From Sphingomonas sp. LY29 (lineage in GTDB: Bacteria; Pseudomonadota; Alphaproteobacteria; Sphingomonadales; Sphingomonadaceae), in the NCBI RefSeq assembly GCF_035593985.1, contig NZ_CP141587.1, positions 1,240,001 through 1,304,000 of the forward strand: a stretch of 64,000 bases of DNA, given 5' to 3'. Positions 36,466 through 44,682 of this stretch are shown in pieces. Both the position numbers and the translations under genes were made by a program. The notes below the pieces were generated by a model. That model searched no databases. It was not told the origin of the DNA and saw only the letters and a program-made list of their open reading frames with translations. Each line of letters begins with the position of its first letter. Positions within the stretch are counted from its first letter, which is position 1.

Positions 36466-37872
36466 TCAGCCCTCGTCGAACAGTCCGGGCTGCGGATAGG
36501 GGCTGGCGCGCTTTCGCTCAACCCGCTTGGCCTTTTGGAAGCTGACCGGCCCCGACCCGTCGCCGACCTGCGCTGCCACTACGCCATCGGCGAAATGAAG
36601 GTCGATCGCGCCGACATCGCGCGCCGCGGCGGCATGGACCAGCGTCTTGCCGCCTCGATCGGTCACCCGCACGAAGCCGCGCGATAGCGGTCGCTCGGGA
36701 TGTGCCAGTTCCGCAAGGCGCCACAGCCCGGCGAGTCGTTCCCCCGCCCGCTCGACCCGATCGGTCAGCAACCGGGCCTGCAGCCTCGGCGCGATTTCCG
36801 CCAGGTCGGCGCGCGCGTGCGCGGTCCGCTGGGTCAGCCCGCGCGGCAGGCGATCGGCCACCTCGTCGAGCCGTTGCGCGAACGGCGAGAAGATCGCTTC
36901 GGGCGCGGGCCATCGCACGACGCTCTGGTCGAGCCGCTCCGCGGCACGGCCGGCGGCACGAGTCGCACAAGCGCTCTGGCGGTGACTTAATTCCCCTAAC
37001 AGGCCGAGCAGTTCCGCGCGCACCGGAACTGCCATCTCCGCCGCGGCGGTTGGGGTCGGCGCCCGGCGATCGGAAGCGAAGTCGATCAGCGTCGTGTCGG
37101 TCTCGTGTCCGACGGCAGAAATCAGCGGGATCGGCGATTCGGCCGCGGCGCGTACCACCTCCTCCTCGTTGAAGGCCCACAGATCCTCGATCGAGCCGCC
37201 GCCGCGCGCCACGATCAGCAGGTCGGGGCGAGGCACCGGCCCGCCCTCGGCCAGCGCGCCGAACCCACGGATCGCCTCGGCGATTTTCGCCGCCGATCCC
37301 TCGCCCTGCACTGGCACCGGCCAGACGATCACCCGTGTCGGGCATCGATCTTCAAGGCGGTGAAGGATGTCGCGGATGACCGCGCCGGTCGGCGACGTGA
37401 CCACGCCGATCACCTTGGGAAGGAAGGGCAGAGCCCGCTTGCGCTCTTCGCCGAACAGCCCTTCGGCGGCCAGTGCGCGGCGGCGGCGGTCGAGCAGCGC
37501 CATCAGCGCACCCTCGCCCGCCAGTTCCATCCGGTTGACCACGATCTGATATTTCGACCGTCCGGCGTAGGTCGTCAGCTTGCCGGTCGCGATGACTTCG
37601 GCGCCATCTTCGGGTCGGAAGGCGAGGCTTCCCGCCTGACCCTTCCAGATCACCGCGTCGATGCACGCCCCCTCGTCCTTCAGCGTGAAGTAGCAGTGGC
37701 CCGACGCGTGCCGCTTCCAGCCACTGATCTCGCCGCGCACACGGACATGGCCGAACGCCGATTCGACCGTGCGCTTGAGTGCGCCCGACAGTTCGCTGAC
37801 GCTTTGTGCGGGCGAATTGTCGCCGTCCTTCGCCTCGGCTAGGAGACCGGACGTTTCGTCGGGGAATGCCAT
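36466..37872 (-). CDS. xseA: exodeoxyribonuclease VII large subunit
   Basis: 468 residues. N-terminal OB-fold ([20 protein letters not shown]), then the catalytic region with [35 protein letters not shown] and [26 protein letters not shown] kept in order, followed by a coiled C-terminal region. With the small subunit XseB (not here) it degrades single-stranded DNA. The start ATG (37872-37870) is the reverse of the purD start: both lie in one CATG. Confidence 0.96.
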   Translation of the reverse strand: MAFPDETSGLLAEAKDGDNSPAQSVSELSGALKRTVESAFGHVRVRGEISGWKRHASGHCYFTLKDEGACIDAVIWKGQAGSLAFRPEDGAEVIATGKLTTYAGRSKYQIVVNRMELAGEGALMALLDRRRRALAAEGLFGEERKRALPFLPKVIGVVTSPTGAVIRDILHRLEDRCPTRVIVWPVPVQGEGSAAKIAEAIRGFGALAEGGPVPRPDLLIVARGGGSIEDLWAFNEEEVVRAAAESPIPLISAVGHETDTTLIDFASDRRAPTPTAAAEMAVPVRAELLGLLGELSHRQSACATRAAGRAAERLDQSVVRWPAPEAIFSPFAQRLDEVADRLPRGLTQRTAHARADLAEIAPRLQARLLTDRVERAGERLAGLWRLAELAHPERPLSRGFVRVTDRGGKTLVHAAAARDVGAIDLHFADGVVAAQVGDGSGPVSFQKAKRVERKRASPYPQPGLFDEG

Positions 37873-39121
37873 GAAAATCCTGTTGCTTGGTTCGGGTGGG
37901 CGCGAAGATGCGCTGGCGTGGCGCCTGACGCAATCGCCAAGCTGCACGTCGCTGGTTGCCGCGCCCGGCAATCCGGGCATCGCGCGCTGGGCCCAATGCG
38001 TGTCGATCGACCCGGCCGATCCACAAGCCGTCGTCGCGCTGGCGAAAGAACGGGCCATCGACCTCGTCGTCGTCGGTCCCGAAGCTCCGCTCGTCGCGGG
38101 GGTGGCCGACGCCTGCCGCGCCGCCGGAATTGCCGCCTTCGGGCCCAGCGCCGCCGCGGCGCAGCTCGAAGGCTCGAAGGGGTTCACCAAGGACCTTTGC
38201 GCCAACGCCTCGATTCCCACCGCCGCCTATGTCCGCGTCGAGACCGAGGCGGCCGCCCTCGCCGCGCTCGATCGCTTCTCGATCCCGGTCGTCGTTAAGG
38301 CCGACGGCCTCGCCGCGGGCAAGGGCGTTACCGTGGCGATGACCCGCGCGGAGGCCGAGGCCGCGATCCGCGCGGCAGGCGACGGCGCGATGGTGATCGA
38401 GGAATTCCTGACCGGCGAGGAAGCCAGCCTGTTCGCACTGGTCGACGGGACACGCTGCGTCGTGCTGGCCTCGGCGCAGGACCACAAGCGCGTCGGCGAA
38501 GGCGATACCGGCCCGAACACCGGCGGCATGGGCGCCTATTCGCCCGCCCCGGTGCTCACCCCCGCACTCGAAACACGCGCCATGCGCGAGATCGTCGAAC
38601 CGACCGCCCGCGCGATGGTCGAGGCCGGGACGCCTTTCTCTGGCGTACTCTACGCCGGCCTGATGCTCACCGCCGACGGGCCGAGCCTGATCGAATATAA
38701 TGTCCGTTTCGGCGATCCCGAGTGCGAGGCGATCATGCCGCGGATCGAGGGCGACTTTGCCCAATTGCTCCACGATGTCGCCACCGGCGCCCCGTTCGAC
38801 GCACCCAAGTTGTCGTCGGACACGACGATGACGGTCATCCTTGCCGCGAGGGGTTACCCGGGTACGCCCGCGAAGGGCGGCTCAATTGGCGGGATCGAAT
38901 CCGCCGAGGAGGTCGACGGCGTGACGGTCTTCCACGCCGGCACTTCGCGCCACGACGGTAGGCTCGTCGCCAGCGGTGGCCGCGTGCTCGCGGTCACGGC
39001 GCGCGGTGCCAATCTTGGCGAAGCCGCCACGCGGGCTTATCGAGCAGTGGATGCAATCGCCTTCGACGACGGTTTCCACCGGCGCGATATCGGCTGGCGA
39101 GAGCTGGAAAGGACCGCATGA
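37871..39121 (+). CDS. purD: phosphoribosylamine-glycine ligase (GAR synthetase)
   Basis: 416 residues. De novo purine step 2, ATP-dependent ligation of glycine to phosphoribosylamine. Visible are the N-terminal [18 protein letters not shown]-grasp blocks [17 protein letters not shown] and [16 protein letters not shown], the GARS signature [15 protein letters not shown], and C-terminal VFHAGTS. Divergent from xseA at a shared CATG, so promoters must lie in each other's coding sequence. The stop overlaps the next ATG. Confidence 0.97.
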   Translation: MKILLLGSGGREDALAWRLTQSPSCTSLVAAPGNPGIARWAQCVSIDPADPQAVVALAKERAIDLVVVGPEAPLVAGVADACRAAGIAAFGPSAAAAQLEGSKGFTKDLCANASIPTAAYVRVETEAAALAALDRFSIPVVVKADGLAAGKGVTVAMTRAEAEAAIRAAGDGAMVIEEFLTGEEASLFALVDGTRCVVLASAQDHKRVGEGDTGPNTGGMGAYSPAPVLTPALETRAMREIVEPTARAMVEAGTPFSGVLYAGLMLTADGPSLIEYNVRFGDPECEAIMPRIEGDFAQLLHDVATGAPFDAPKLSSDTTMTVILAARGYPGTPAKGGSIGGIESAEEVDGVTVFHAGTSRHDGRLVASGGRVLAVTARGANLGEAATRAYRAVDAIAFDDGFHRRDIGWRELERTA

Positions 39122-39438
39122 CCCGGTTTCGAATTTTGATGCTCGGCATCGCCGCCAGCCTCGCCTTCACCGCGCTGTGGCACGGGCCGCTTGGTGCTGG
39201 CGACCGAATGGCGACGCGCGCCGAAGTCATCGCGCGGCGCACGCTCGACTATTACGAACTGCCGATGATTCAGGCGCGGATGGAGCGGCAGCCCATGTCG
39301 CGCCGCATCGTCCTGTCCGGTCCGGCCGACAATTTTCAACGTGGCGAGCTGGTCCGGATCATGGACCAGATCCCGGGCATTCTCGAAGCCACCTGGGACC
39401 CCGCCTCGCTCCCGCAGGAACGGAGGGTCGTCCCATGA
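39118..39438 (+). CDS. small exported or membrane-anchored protein
   Basis: 106 residues with an uncleaved-looking hydrophobic N-terminus (ILMLGIAASLAFTALW), followed by a domain ending ELVRIMDQIPGILEATWDP. This recalls the last turn of a BON-like domain, a weak resemblance. Coupled by ATGA overlaps to purD upstream and to a 39-residue gene downstream. Function unknown. Confidence 0.75.
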   Translation: MTRFRILMLGIAASLAFTALWHGPLGAGDRMATRAEVIARRTLDYYELPMIQARMERQPMSRRIVLSGPADNFQRGELVRIMDQIPGILEATWDPASLPQERRVVP

Positions 39439-39554
39439 TTCCGCTAGCCATCGAAGCGCAGATGCTCGGCCTGCTCGGCTTCGCGATCGGAATGATCGGC
39501 GCCTATGTCGGCGAGCTTCGGCGTCGCGCAAACTATTGGAAAAAGAGGATCTGA
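39435..39554 (+). CDS. 39-residue membrane microprotein
   Basis: MIPLAIEAQMLGLLGFAIGM continues into GAYVGELRRRANYWKKRI: one membrane helix and a strongly basic cytosolic tail. ATGA overlap with the preceding gene and only 4 nt before the HHH-protein gene. This placement and composition make it a likely genuine small gene, probably a partner of its neighbours. Confidence 0.7.
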   Translation: MIPLAIEAQMLGLLGFAIGMIGAYVGELRRRANYWKKRI

Positions 39555-39558
39555 CCGA

Positions 39559-40065
39559 ATGGAATTCATGACCATCTACTGGCCCGTCCTGCTAATCGGC
39601 ATCGTCATCGGTGCGATCGTCGGCTATTTCTACTTCCGCCCGCGCCAGAGCGTCCGCCTCAGTGACGACACGCCGGTTCGGCCTCACATGGCGGTCGCCG
39701 CGCAGCCGGTCGAGGCGCCGCACGAAGGCCGTGGCATTTCCGACGAAGCCGCCGCGGCGACCAGCGACGTCGCCGGCCAGTTCCTCGGCACCGATGTCCA
39801 TGACGAACTTCCCGGAGCGGACGGCGCGCCGGACAATCTGCAGCAGTTGAAGGGCGTCGGCCCCAAGCTTGCTGGGATCCTCAACGAGCGCGGGATCACT
39901 CGCTTCGACCAGATCGCGAGCCTGTCGGCAGGTCAGGTCGAAACGCTCGACGCCCAGCTCGGCGCCTTCCGCGGCCGCTTCGAGCGTGACCGGATCGTCG
40001 AGCAGGCATCCTATCTCGCGCGCGGGGACACCGACGGCTACCGCGCCCGCTTCGGCAACCTCTAA
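39559..40065 (+). CDS. membrane protein with C-terminal helix-hairpin-helix domain
   Basis: 168 residues. One N-terminal helix (WPVLLIGIVIGAIVGYFYF), a polar linker of about 60 residues, then LQQLKGVGPKLAGILNERGI with FDQIASLSAGQVETLD: tandem HhH motifs like those of the 'flap endonuclease-like' small proteins. DNA binding at the membrane is possible; no nuclease residues are visible. Alternative start ATG at 39568. Stop shared with the convergent CBS protein (CTAA). Confidence 0.83.
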   Translation: MEFMTIYWPVLLIGIVIGAIVGYFYFRPRQSVRLSDDTPVRPHMAVAAQPVEAPHEGRGISDEAAAATSDVAGQFLGTDVHDELPGADGAPDNLQQLKGVGPKLAGILNERGITRFDQIASLSAGQVETLDAQLGAFRGRFERDRIVEQASYLARGDTDGYRARFGNL

Positions 40066-41408
40066 CTGGTCTTGGCCGCCGCCTCGTCCTCGGACCGGCG
40101 GCGGCGAGGACGGCTGACGAGCAGCTTGTCGATCTTGCGGCCGTCCATGTCGATCACCTCGAACCGGAAGCCGTCGAACTTGAACGTTTCGCCGGTCACC
40201 GGGATCTTCTTCAGCACCGACAGCGCGAAGCCCGCCGCGGTCGAATAGTCGCGCTCGCTCGGCATCGACACGCCCAGCCGGTCGCCGAGCAGGTCGGCGC
40301 TCGCCGAACCGGACACCAGCCAGCTGCCGTCCTCGCGCTCGACGCACGGCGGGTCCTCGCCCTCGTCCAGGTCATTGGCGAACGCCCCGGCCAGCGCCGC
40401 CAGGATCGACCCCGGCGTGACGATACCGTCGAGGTGGCCATATTCGTCATGGACCAGCGCCAACGGAACGTCGGCCGATCGAAGCACCGCCAGCGCGTCC
40501 ATCGCATCCATCAGATCGGGAATGACCGGCGCCGCCTTGGTCAGCGAGCGGACGTCGAGCGTCTCACCCGCCAGTAGCGCGGTCAGCATGTCGCGCGTCG
40601 ACACCACGCCGACGATATTGTCGACCGACCCGTCCGCGACCGGGATGCGGCTGTGCGGTGTTTCGGCCAGCGCCTTGCGGACATCTTCCTGACTGCAGGC
40701 GATGTCGATCCAGTCGATGTCCATGCGCGGGGTCATCACTTCGCGCACCGGACGGTCGGCCAGCCGAACGATGCCCGAGATGATCGCTCGCTCATTCTCC
40801 TCGAGCACGCCTGCGGTCTGCGCCTCGGCGACGACCAGGTGCAATTCCTCGGCGGTCACGACATTCTTGTTTTCGCGCGTGAGTCCTAGCGCCTTGAAGA
40901 TCATCGCGCTGGTGCGATCGAGCAGCCACACGAACGGCGCGGTGACCTTGCTCAGCCAGAACATCGGGCGCGACATGATGACCGCGATCGCCTCCGGATT
41001 GCGAAGTGCGAATTGCTTGGGGACCAGTTCGCCGATGACCAGGCTGGCAAACGTCGTCACCGCGATGACGAGCGTGAAGCCGATCGTTTGCGCCATTTCC
41101 GGCTCGACACCCAGCATCGCGACCCGCTGACTGACCGGCATGCCCAGACTCGCGCCCGAATAGGCACCGCTGACGATTCCGATCAGGGTAATGCCGATCT
41201 GCACGGTCGACAGGAACCGGCCCGGCTCCGCCGCCAGCTTGAGCGCGGCCTTGGCACCCGCCGACCCGGTCTTTGCCAGCGCCTTTAGACGTGCCTCGCG
41301 CGCCGACACGATCGCCAGCTCGCTCATCGACAGAAGTCCGTTCACCGCGACGAGCGCGAGGATCAGGATGAGGTCGAACCAAGGAAAGGGAAGAAGCGCG
41401 TCGCCCAT
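40062..41408 (-). CDS. HlyC/CorC (CNNM-type) transporter with CBS pair
   Basis: 448 residues: an N-terminal CNNM membrane domain with four hydrophobic segments (LILILALVAVNGLLSMSELAIV), a CBS pair (about 215-335, MTPRMDIDWID and GVVSTRDMLTALL) and a C-terminal CorC_HlyC domain (ALSVLKKIPVTGETFKFDG, FEVIDMDGRKIDKLLV). Probably involved in Mg2+/divalent cation handling. The start is ATG at 41408; an in-frame TTG at 41426 is possible. Confidence 0.93.
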   Translation of the reverse strand: MGDALLPFPWFDLILILALVAVNGLLSMSELAIVSAREARLKALAKTGSAGAKAALKLAAEPGRFLSTVQIGITLIGIVSGAYSGASLGMPVSQRVAMLGVEPEMAQTIGFTLVIAVTTFASLVIGELVPKQFALRNPEAIAVIMSRPMFWLSKVTAPFVWLLDRTSAMIFKALGLTRENKNVVTAEELHLVVAEAQTAGVLEENERAIISGIVRLADRPVREVMTPRMDIDWIDIACSQEDVRKALAETPHSRIPVADGSVDNIVGVVSTRDMLTALLAGETLDVRSLTKAAPVIPDLMDAMDALAVLRSADVPLALVHDEYGHLDGIVTPGSILAALAGAFANDLDEGEDPPCVEREDGSWLVSGSASADLLGDRLGVSMPSERDYSTAAGFALSVLKKIPVTGETFKFDGFRFEVIDMDGRKIDKLLVSRPRRRRSEDEAAAKTS

Positions 41409-41475
41409 AGCGTCTGAGAGGTCCAATGCAGTTTTCCGGAAGGTCCGGCAAGAGCCGCCCGATCGATATGGCTAC

Positions 41476-41500
41476 GGAACCATCGCGTCGGCGCCCCGTT
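41476..41500 (+). promoter_or_regulatory. EcfG (general stress sigma) promoter of the OmpA lipoprotein
   Basis: GGAAC (41476-41480), 16-nt spacer, CGTT (41497-41500), an exact consensus match 41 nt before the ATG. The complementary strand reads GGAAC-N16-GGTT, one mismatch, so weak activity toward the CBS gene is conceivable. Confidence 0.7.
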
Positions 41501-41541
41501 CCCCGTGACGTCCCATTCCTTAGACACTCCGGAGAGATTTC

Positions 41542-42213
41542 ATGCGTCGCATCACCATGCTGACGGGCTTCGCCATGACGGGCGCCATGCTCGTCACCGC
41601 CTGCACCACCAATCCCTACACCGGCCGCCGCGAGATTTCGCGGACCGCGATCGGCGCCATTGGTGGCGCGCTCGGTGGCTATCTCGTTGGCGATCTCGTC
41701 GGCGGACGCGGCGACCGGACCGAGAAGATCTTGGGCGCGGGCATCGGCGCCATCGCGGGCGGCGCGGTCGGCGCCTACATGGACCGACAGGAAGCCGACC
41801 TTCGCCGCCAGACCGCCGGCACCGGCGTTGACGTCATCCGCCAGGGCGACGACCTGATCCTGCGCATGCCGTCGGGAATCACCTTCGCGGTCGACCGCTA
41901 CGACGTCCAGCCGGGGGCGCGCAGCACTCTCGACGAGGTGGCGCGCACGCTGTCGAGCTACAATCAGACCTATGTTGACGTGCTCGGCCACACCGATTCG
42001 GACGGGTCGGACGCCTATAATCAGGGTCTGTCGGAACGCCGCGCCAACGCGGTGGCCGACTATCTTTCGTCGCGCGGCGTCGCGCGTGCCCGCATGGGCG
42101 TCCGCGGCTTTGGCGAGACGGCCCCGATCGCCAGCAACGCGACGGTTGAAGGCAAGGCGCAGAATCGCCGCGTCGAGATCAAAATCGTCCCGGTGACCCA
42201 GCCGGGTTACTGA
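41542..42213 (+). CDS. OmpA-family outer-membrane lipoprotein
   Basis: 223 residues. Lipoprotein signal with Cys after MLVTA, two glycine-zipper stretches (IGAIGGALGGYLVGDLVGG; GAGIGAIAGGAVGAYM), then an OmpA peptidoglycan-binding domain (DVLGHTDSDGSDAYNQGLS ... RVEIKI). Anchors the outer membrane to the wall. Good GGAGAG ribosome site; an EcfG promoter upstream and a T-rich terminator downstream make it a monocistronic stress gene. Confidence 0.93.
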   Translation: MRRITMLTGFAMTGAMLVTACTTNPYTGRREISRTAIGAIGGALGGYLVGDLVGGRGDRTEKILGAGIGAIAGGAVGAYMDRQEADLRRQTAGTGVDVIRQGDDLILRMPSGITFAVDRYDVQPGARSTLDEVARTLSSYNQTYVDVLGHTDSDGSDAYNQGLSERRANAVADYLSSRGVARARMGVRGFGETAPIASNATVEGKAQNRRVEIKIVPVTQPGY

Positions 42214-42234
42214 TCGACCGACAATAATGAGGAA

Positions 42235-42259
42235 GGGCGCCCGTCGCGGCGCCCTTTTT
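42235..42259 (+). terminator. rho-independent terminator after the OmpA lipoprotein gene
   Basis: GGGCGCC/GGCGCCC stem with 6-nt loop followed by TTTTT. It begins 21 nt after the stop and abuts the convergent tadA stop. Confidence 0.85.
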
Positions 42260-42753
42260 CATGTCCGCCGTGCGGCGAAGAAGTCCTTGAGCTGCCGTCC
42301 CGCCTCGCCCTCGCCGATTCCGCCGAGCACGTCGGGCCGGTGATGGCAGGTCGGCTGCGCGAACACGCGCGCGCCATGGACGACGCCGCCGCCCTTGGGA
42401 TCGTCGGCGGCAAAGCGCAACGCGTCGAGCCGTGCCAGCGCGATCGCCCCCGCGCACATCGCGCACGGCTCCAGCGTTACCCACAGAATGCACCCATCGA
42501 GCCGCGCCCGGCCCAGCCGGGTGGCGGCGTGGCGAATCGCGACGATTTCGGCGTGAGCGGTGGGGTCGAGCGTCCCGCGCATCGCATTGCGCCCCTCGCC
42601 GACGATCTCGTCGCCGAGCGTCACCACCGCGCCGACCGGCACCTCGCCCGACTCGGCAGCGGCAGCGGCGAGGTCGAGCGCCCGGCGCATCGGCGCGGGC
42701 AACGGAAAGCCACTCACCGCGCCGGCTTCATCAGGGACGAGCGTCGCGGTCAT
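42259..42753 (-). CDS. tadA: tRNA-specific adenosine-34 deaminase
   Basis: 164 residues. Zinc-deaminase motifs TAHAEIVAIRHAA (His and catalytic Glu) and LEPCAMCAGAI (two Cys). Converts A34 to inosine in tRNA-Arg(ACG). The family normally begins near MRRALDLAAAAAESGEVPVG (ATG at 42690), so the first 21 residues may be untranslated; neither start has a clear ribosome site. Confidence 0.93.
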   Translation of the reverse strand: MTATLVPDEAGAVSGFPLPAPMRRALDLAAAAAESGEVPVGAVVTLGDEIVGEGRNAMRGTLDPTAHAEIVAIRHAATRLGRARLDGCILWVTLEPCAMCAGAIALARLDALRFAADDPKGGGVVHGARVFAQPTCHHRPDVLGGIGEGEAGRQLKDFFAARRT

Positions 42754-42765
42754 GCAGCATGAGCC

Positions 42766-43080
42766 CTAGGGAGCGGTCGAATTGGCCGGCACATCGGCCG
42801 GACGGCGAACCTCGACATTGGGAACCTGAACCTGAGTCTCGCCGCGGCGGATCTGTACTTCCGGCACGGCAACGTTGGCGGGCTTGGTGCCGATCGCGAC
42901 CGACCCGGTCTCGACTTCGAACGCGGGCGCCTGACCGGCGCGGGCGCGGATCGTCCCGTCCTCGGCCTGCACCGTCGGCGGCGTCGCCGGGCGGGTCTGC
43001 GTGAAATTGACGAGGCCAAGAGCCACCGCACCGATCAGGGCGACGATGGCAAGGATGAGGATCAGGAGAATGGCGCGCAT
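42766..43080 (-). CDS. single-pass membrane-anchored protein of unknown function
   Basis: 104 residues. An N-terminal helix (MRAILLILILAIVALIGAVA) is followed by an extended periplasmic part rich in Val, Pro and Glu (VAVPEVQIRRGETQVQVPNV) with no recognisable domain. Start taken at 43080 to place the helix first; ATG at 43116 is possible. Twelve bases upstream of tadA on the same strand. Confidence 0.7.
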   Translation of the reverse strand: MRAILLILILAIVALIGAVALGLVNFTQTRPATPPTVQAEDGTIRARAGQAPAFEVETGSVAIGTKPANVAVPEVQIRRGETQVQVPNVEVRRPADVPANSTAP

Positions 43081-43175
43081 GGGCTTGGCTTTCGCTGAAT
43101 TGATTCGGTTCTGCAACGTGCGATGCCGGTCGCGGTTGCGACACTGGCGAAAGAAGACGTTTCGGCCCGCTGCGG

Positions 43176-43204
43176 TTGACGAAGCGCGGAGTCGCTAGTA
43201 TCGG
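43176..43204 (+). promoter_or_regulatory. candidate rpmB promoter
   Basis: TTGACG at 43176-43181 with a TAT-containing element 14-17 nt downstream (TAGTAT / TATCGG). A near-perfect hairpin GGGCGCAC-TC-GTGTGCCC (43217-43234) lies in the leader. The -35 is good, the -10 is poor. Confidence 0.35.
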
Positions 43205-43261
43205 GCAGCGCTTTCCGGGCGCACTCGTGTGCCCACCCTTCGATAATTAGGATATGAGCTG

Positions 43262-43552
43262 ATGTCGCGCGTTTGCGAGCTGACCGGCAAGGGTCGTCAG
43301 GTGGGCAACAATGTTTCCCACGCCAATAACAAGACCAAGCGGACCTTCCTGCCCAACCTGCAGAACGTCACGCTGATGTCCGAATCGCTTGAAAAGAGCG
43401 TGAAGCTACGGGTTTCGACCCACGGCCTTCGCTCGGTCGAGCATGTCGGCGGCCTCGACAATTGGCTGACCAAGACGAAGGCCGAGAAGCTCAGCACCCG
43501 CGCGGTCAAGCTGAAGCGCGAGCTGGCCAAGAAGGCGAAGGCTTCGGCCTAA
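43262..43552 (+). CDS. rpmB: 50S ribosomal protein L28
   Basis: 96 residues, alphaproteobacterial length. Begins [20 protein letters not shown] and continues [14 protein letters not shown]; the C-terminus is Lys-rich. Only one Cys near the N-terminus, so it is not the zinc-ribbon form. Monocistronic, with hairpins in the leader and after the stop. Confidence 0.98.
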   Translation: MSRVCELTGKGRQVGNNVSHANNKTKRTFLPNLQNVTLMSESLEKSVKLRVSTHGLRSVEHVGGLDNWLTKTKAEKLSTRAVKLKRELAKKAKASA

Positions 43553-43583
43553 GCCGTTCGGGCTTACCGGCCCGGCAACGAGA

Positions 43584-44525
43584 TCACGACGCCCGGCCTT
43601 CGCGCCGGGCGTTTGTCGTTGCGGGAGGCCGGGTCCAATCGAGCGCCACGAGGAGCGTCCGCGCTAGCACGCGATGCCCGTCGTCGCTCACCAGCCAGAT
43701 CCGCCAGCCCCCGCCGCGCCGAGGCACGATCTGCATTCCTTCGAAATTGTCCGATGGTCCGCCCGGAAGCGCCGTCAAGGGGCCAACCGCATAGCCCGTC
43801 TCGCTTGCCCGCAATTCGGCGACTGCCTGGTGGACGCCTTTCAGCCCCTTGCCGCGCAGCAGCAGCCACATCGACCCATCCGGCGCCGTGGCGGCGTCCG
43901 CGATCTCCATCCGCCCGTCGAGTGACAGCGATCGAGTCCTTCCTCCCCTGACCTCGACGAGGCCGCGGCCATTCTCCGCCAAGGCGACGATCCTGTCGCC
44001 ACGATCGATCAGGCCTTCCGCCCCACGATTGCGCCGCCAGCCATTGCCGCCAAGGTCGGCGACTTCCGATCCGCGCGTGAAAGCCTCGTCGAATCGCCAC
44101 AGCGAATGAAACTGCTCGAAGCCGACGATCCATCCGCCCGGAATAGGCAGCAGCGATTCGGCATCGCGCGAGACTTTGTAGGTGGGATCACCCGGCCCAT
44201 CGGCCAGGTCGCGCACCGCCGCCTTCGGCTCCGTCACCGAAGGCGGATCGATCACCGCCACCCCGCCCAGATCGCTGATCACGACGAACTGCTTATTCTT
44301 GATCGCCAGCGCCGACAGCCCGCCCAGGCGAACGTCGGGTCCAGTCATGCGCCATGCCCCCGCCACCCGAAGCGGGCCTTCGCGATCGGCGAGGCGAACC
44401 GCCTCGTACGCCACGGGGACCACACGCGGCGGCCGGGAATGGCGATCGGGCATGTCGCGGATTGGTAGCGACACCAGCCACACCAGCGCGCCCAGAAACA
44501 AGCCATTGAAAAGAGGTGATTTCAT
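43584..44525 (-). CDS. esterase-like activity of phytase family protein
   Basis: 313 residues: an N-terminal hydrophobic segment (FNGLFLGALVWLVSLPI), then an exported beta-propeller with VGGLSALAIKN-like and GAEGLIDRGDRIVALAEN-type repeats of the PF13449 family. Conventional position between rpmB and cobT. Its final nine codons are read through the complementary strand of the rpmB terminator stem, so the Arg-rich tail is not expected to be conserved. Start taken as ATG at 44525; 44576 is possible. Confidence 0.83.
   Translation of the reverse strand: MKSPLFNGLFLGALVWLVSLPIRDMPDRHSRPPRVVPVAYEAVRLADREGPLRVAGAWRMTGPDVRLGGLSALAIKNKQFVVISDLGGVAVIDPPSVTEPKAAVRDLADGPGDPTYKVSRDAESLLPIPGGWIVGFEQFHSLWRFDEAFTRGSEVADLGGNGWRRNRGAEGLIDRGDRIVALAENGRGLVEVRGGRTRSLSLDGRMEIADAATAPDGSMWLLLRGKGLKGVHQAVAELRASETGYAVGPLTALPGGPSDNFEGMQIVPRRGGGWRIWLVSDDGHRVLARTLLVALDWTRPPATTNARREGRAS
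43589..43620 (+). terminator. terminator of rpmB, inside the 3' end of the convergent gene
   Basis: ACGCCCGGC and GCCGGGCGT form a perfect 9-bp stem with a 6-nt loop, followed by TTGTCGTT. It lies 36 nt beyond the rpmB stop. Confidence 0.6.
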
Positions 44526-44588
44526 GAACGGACGCTGCACGCGGTGTTCAGCCTCGGCCAAGCGCGAATCGGCCATATGATTCGCATA

Positions 44589-44682
44589 GGCGGGGTTTCC
44601 CCCTTTTCCCCCGCCGCACCTATCCCTCGCGTCGCGTAACGAGGGGGGCCCGGATCGAGCAATCGGTCCGGGCCCACTTTTT
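44589..44682 (+). ncRNA. candidate small RNA with three hairpins
   Basis: Between two minus-strand genes the plus strand carries TATGAT at 44576-44581. At the expected start distance begin three consecutive stems: GGCGGGG/CCCCGCC (44589-44615, C/T-rich loop), CCCTCG/CGAGGG (44624-44645) and a 13-bp terminator stem. No protein frame is evident. No convincing -35 is visible. The C-rich first loop could pair with Shine-Dalgarno sequences. Unknown family; not tmRNA, SRP or RNase P as far as I can see. Confidence 0.45.
44646..44682 (+). terminator. strong intrinsic terminator on the plus strand, antisense to the end of cobT
   Basis: GGGCCCGGA-T-CGA closed by a GCAA tetraloop with the full complement (one T.G), then ACTTTTT. 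It points away from both flanking minus-strand genes; on the minus strand no T-run follows, so it is not a cobT terminator. Confidence 0.75.

Noticed and set aside
37872..38773. Upstream extension of xseA into the antisense of purD
   Set aside because: XseA similarity begins just inside 37872 and purD is unambiguous on the other strand.
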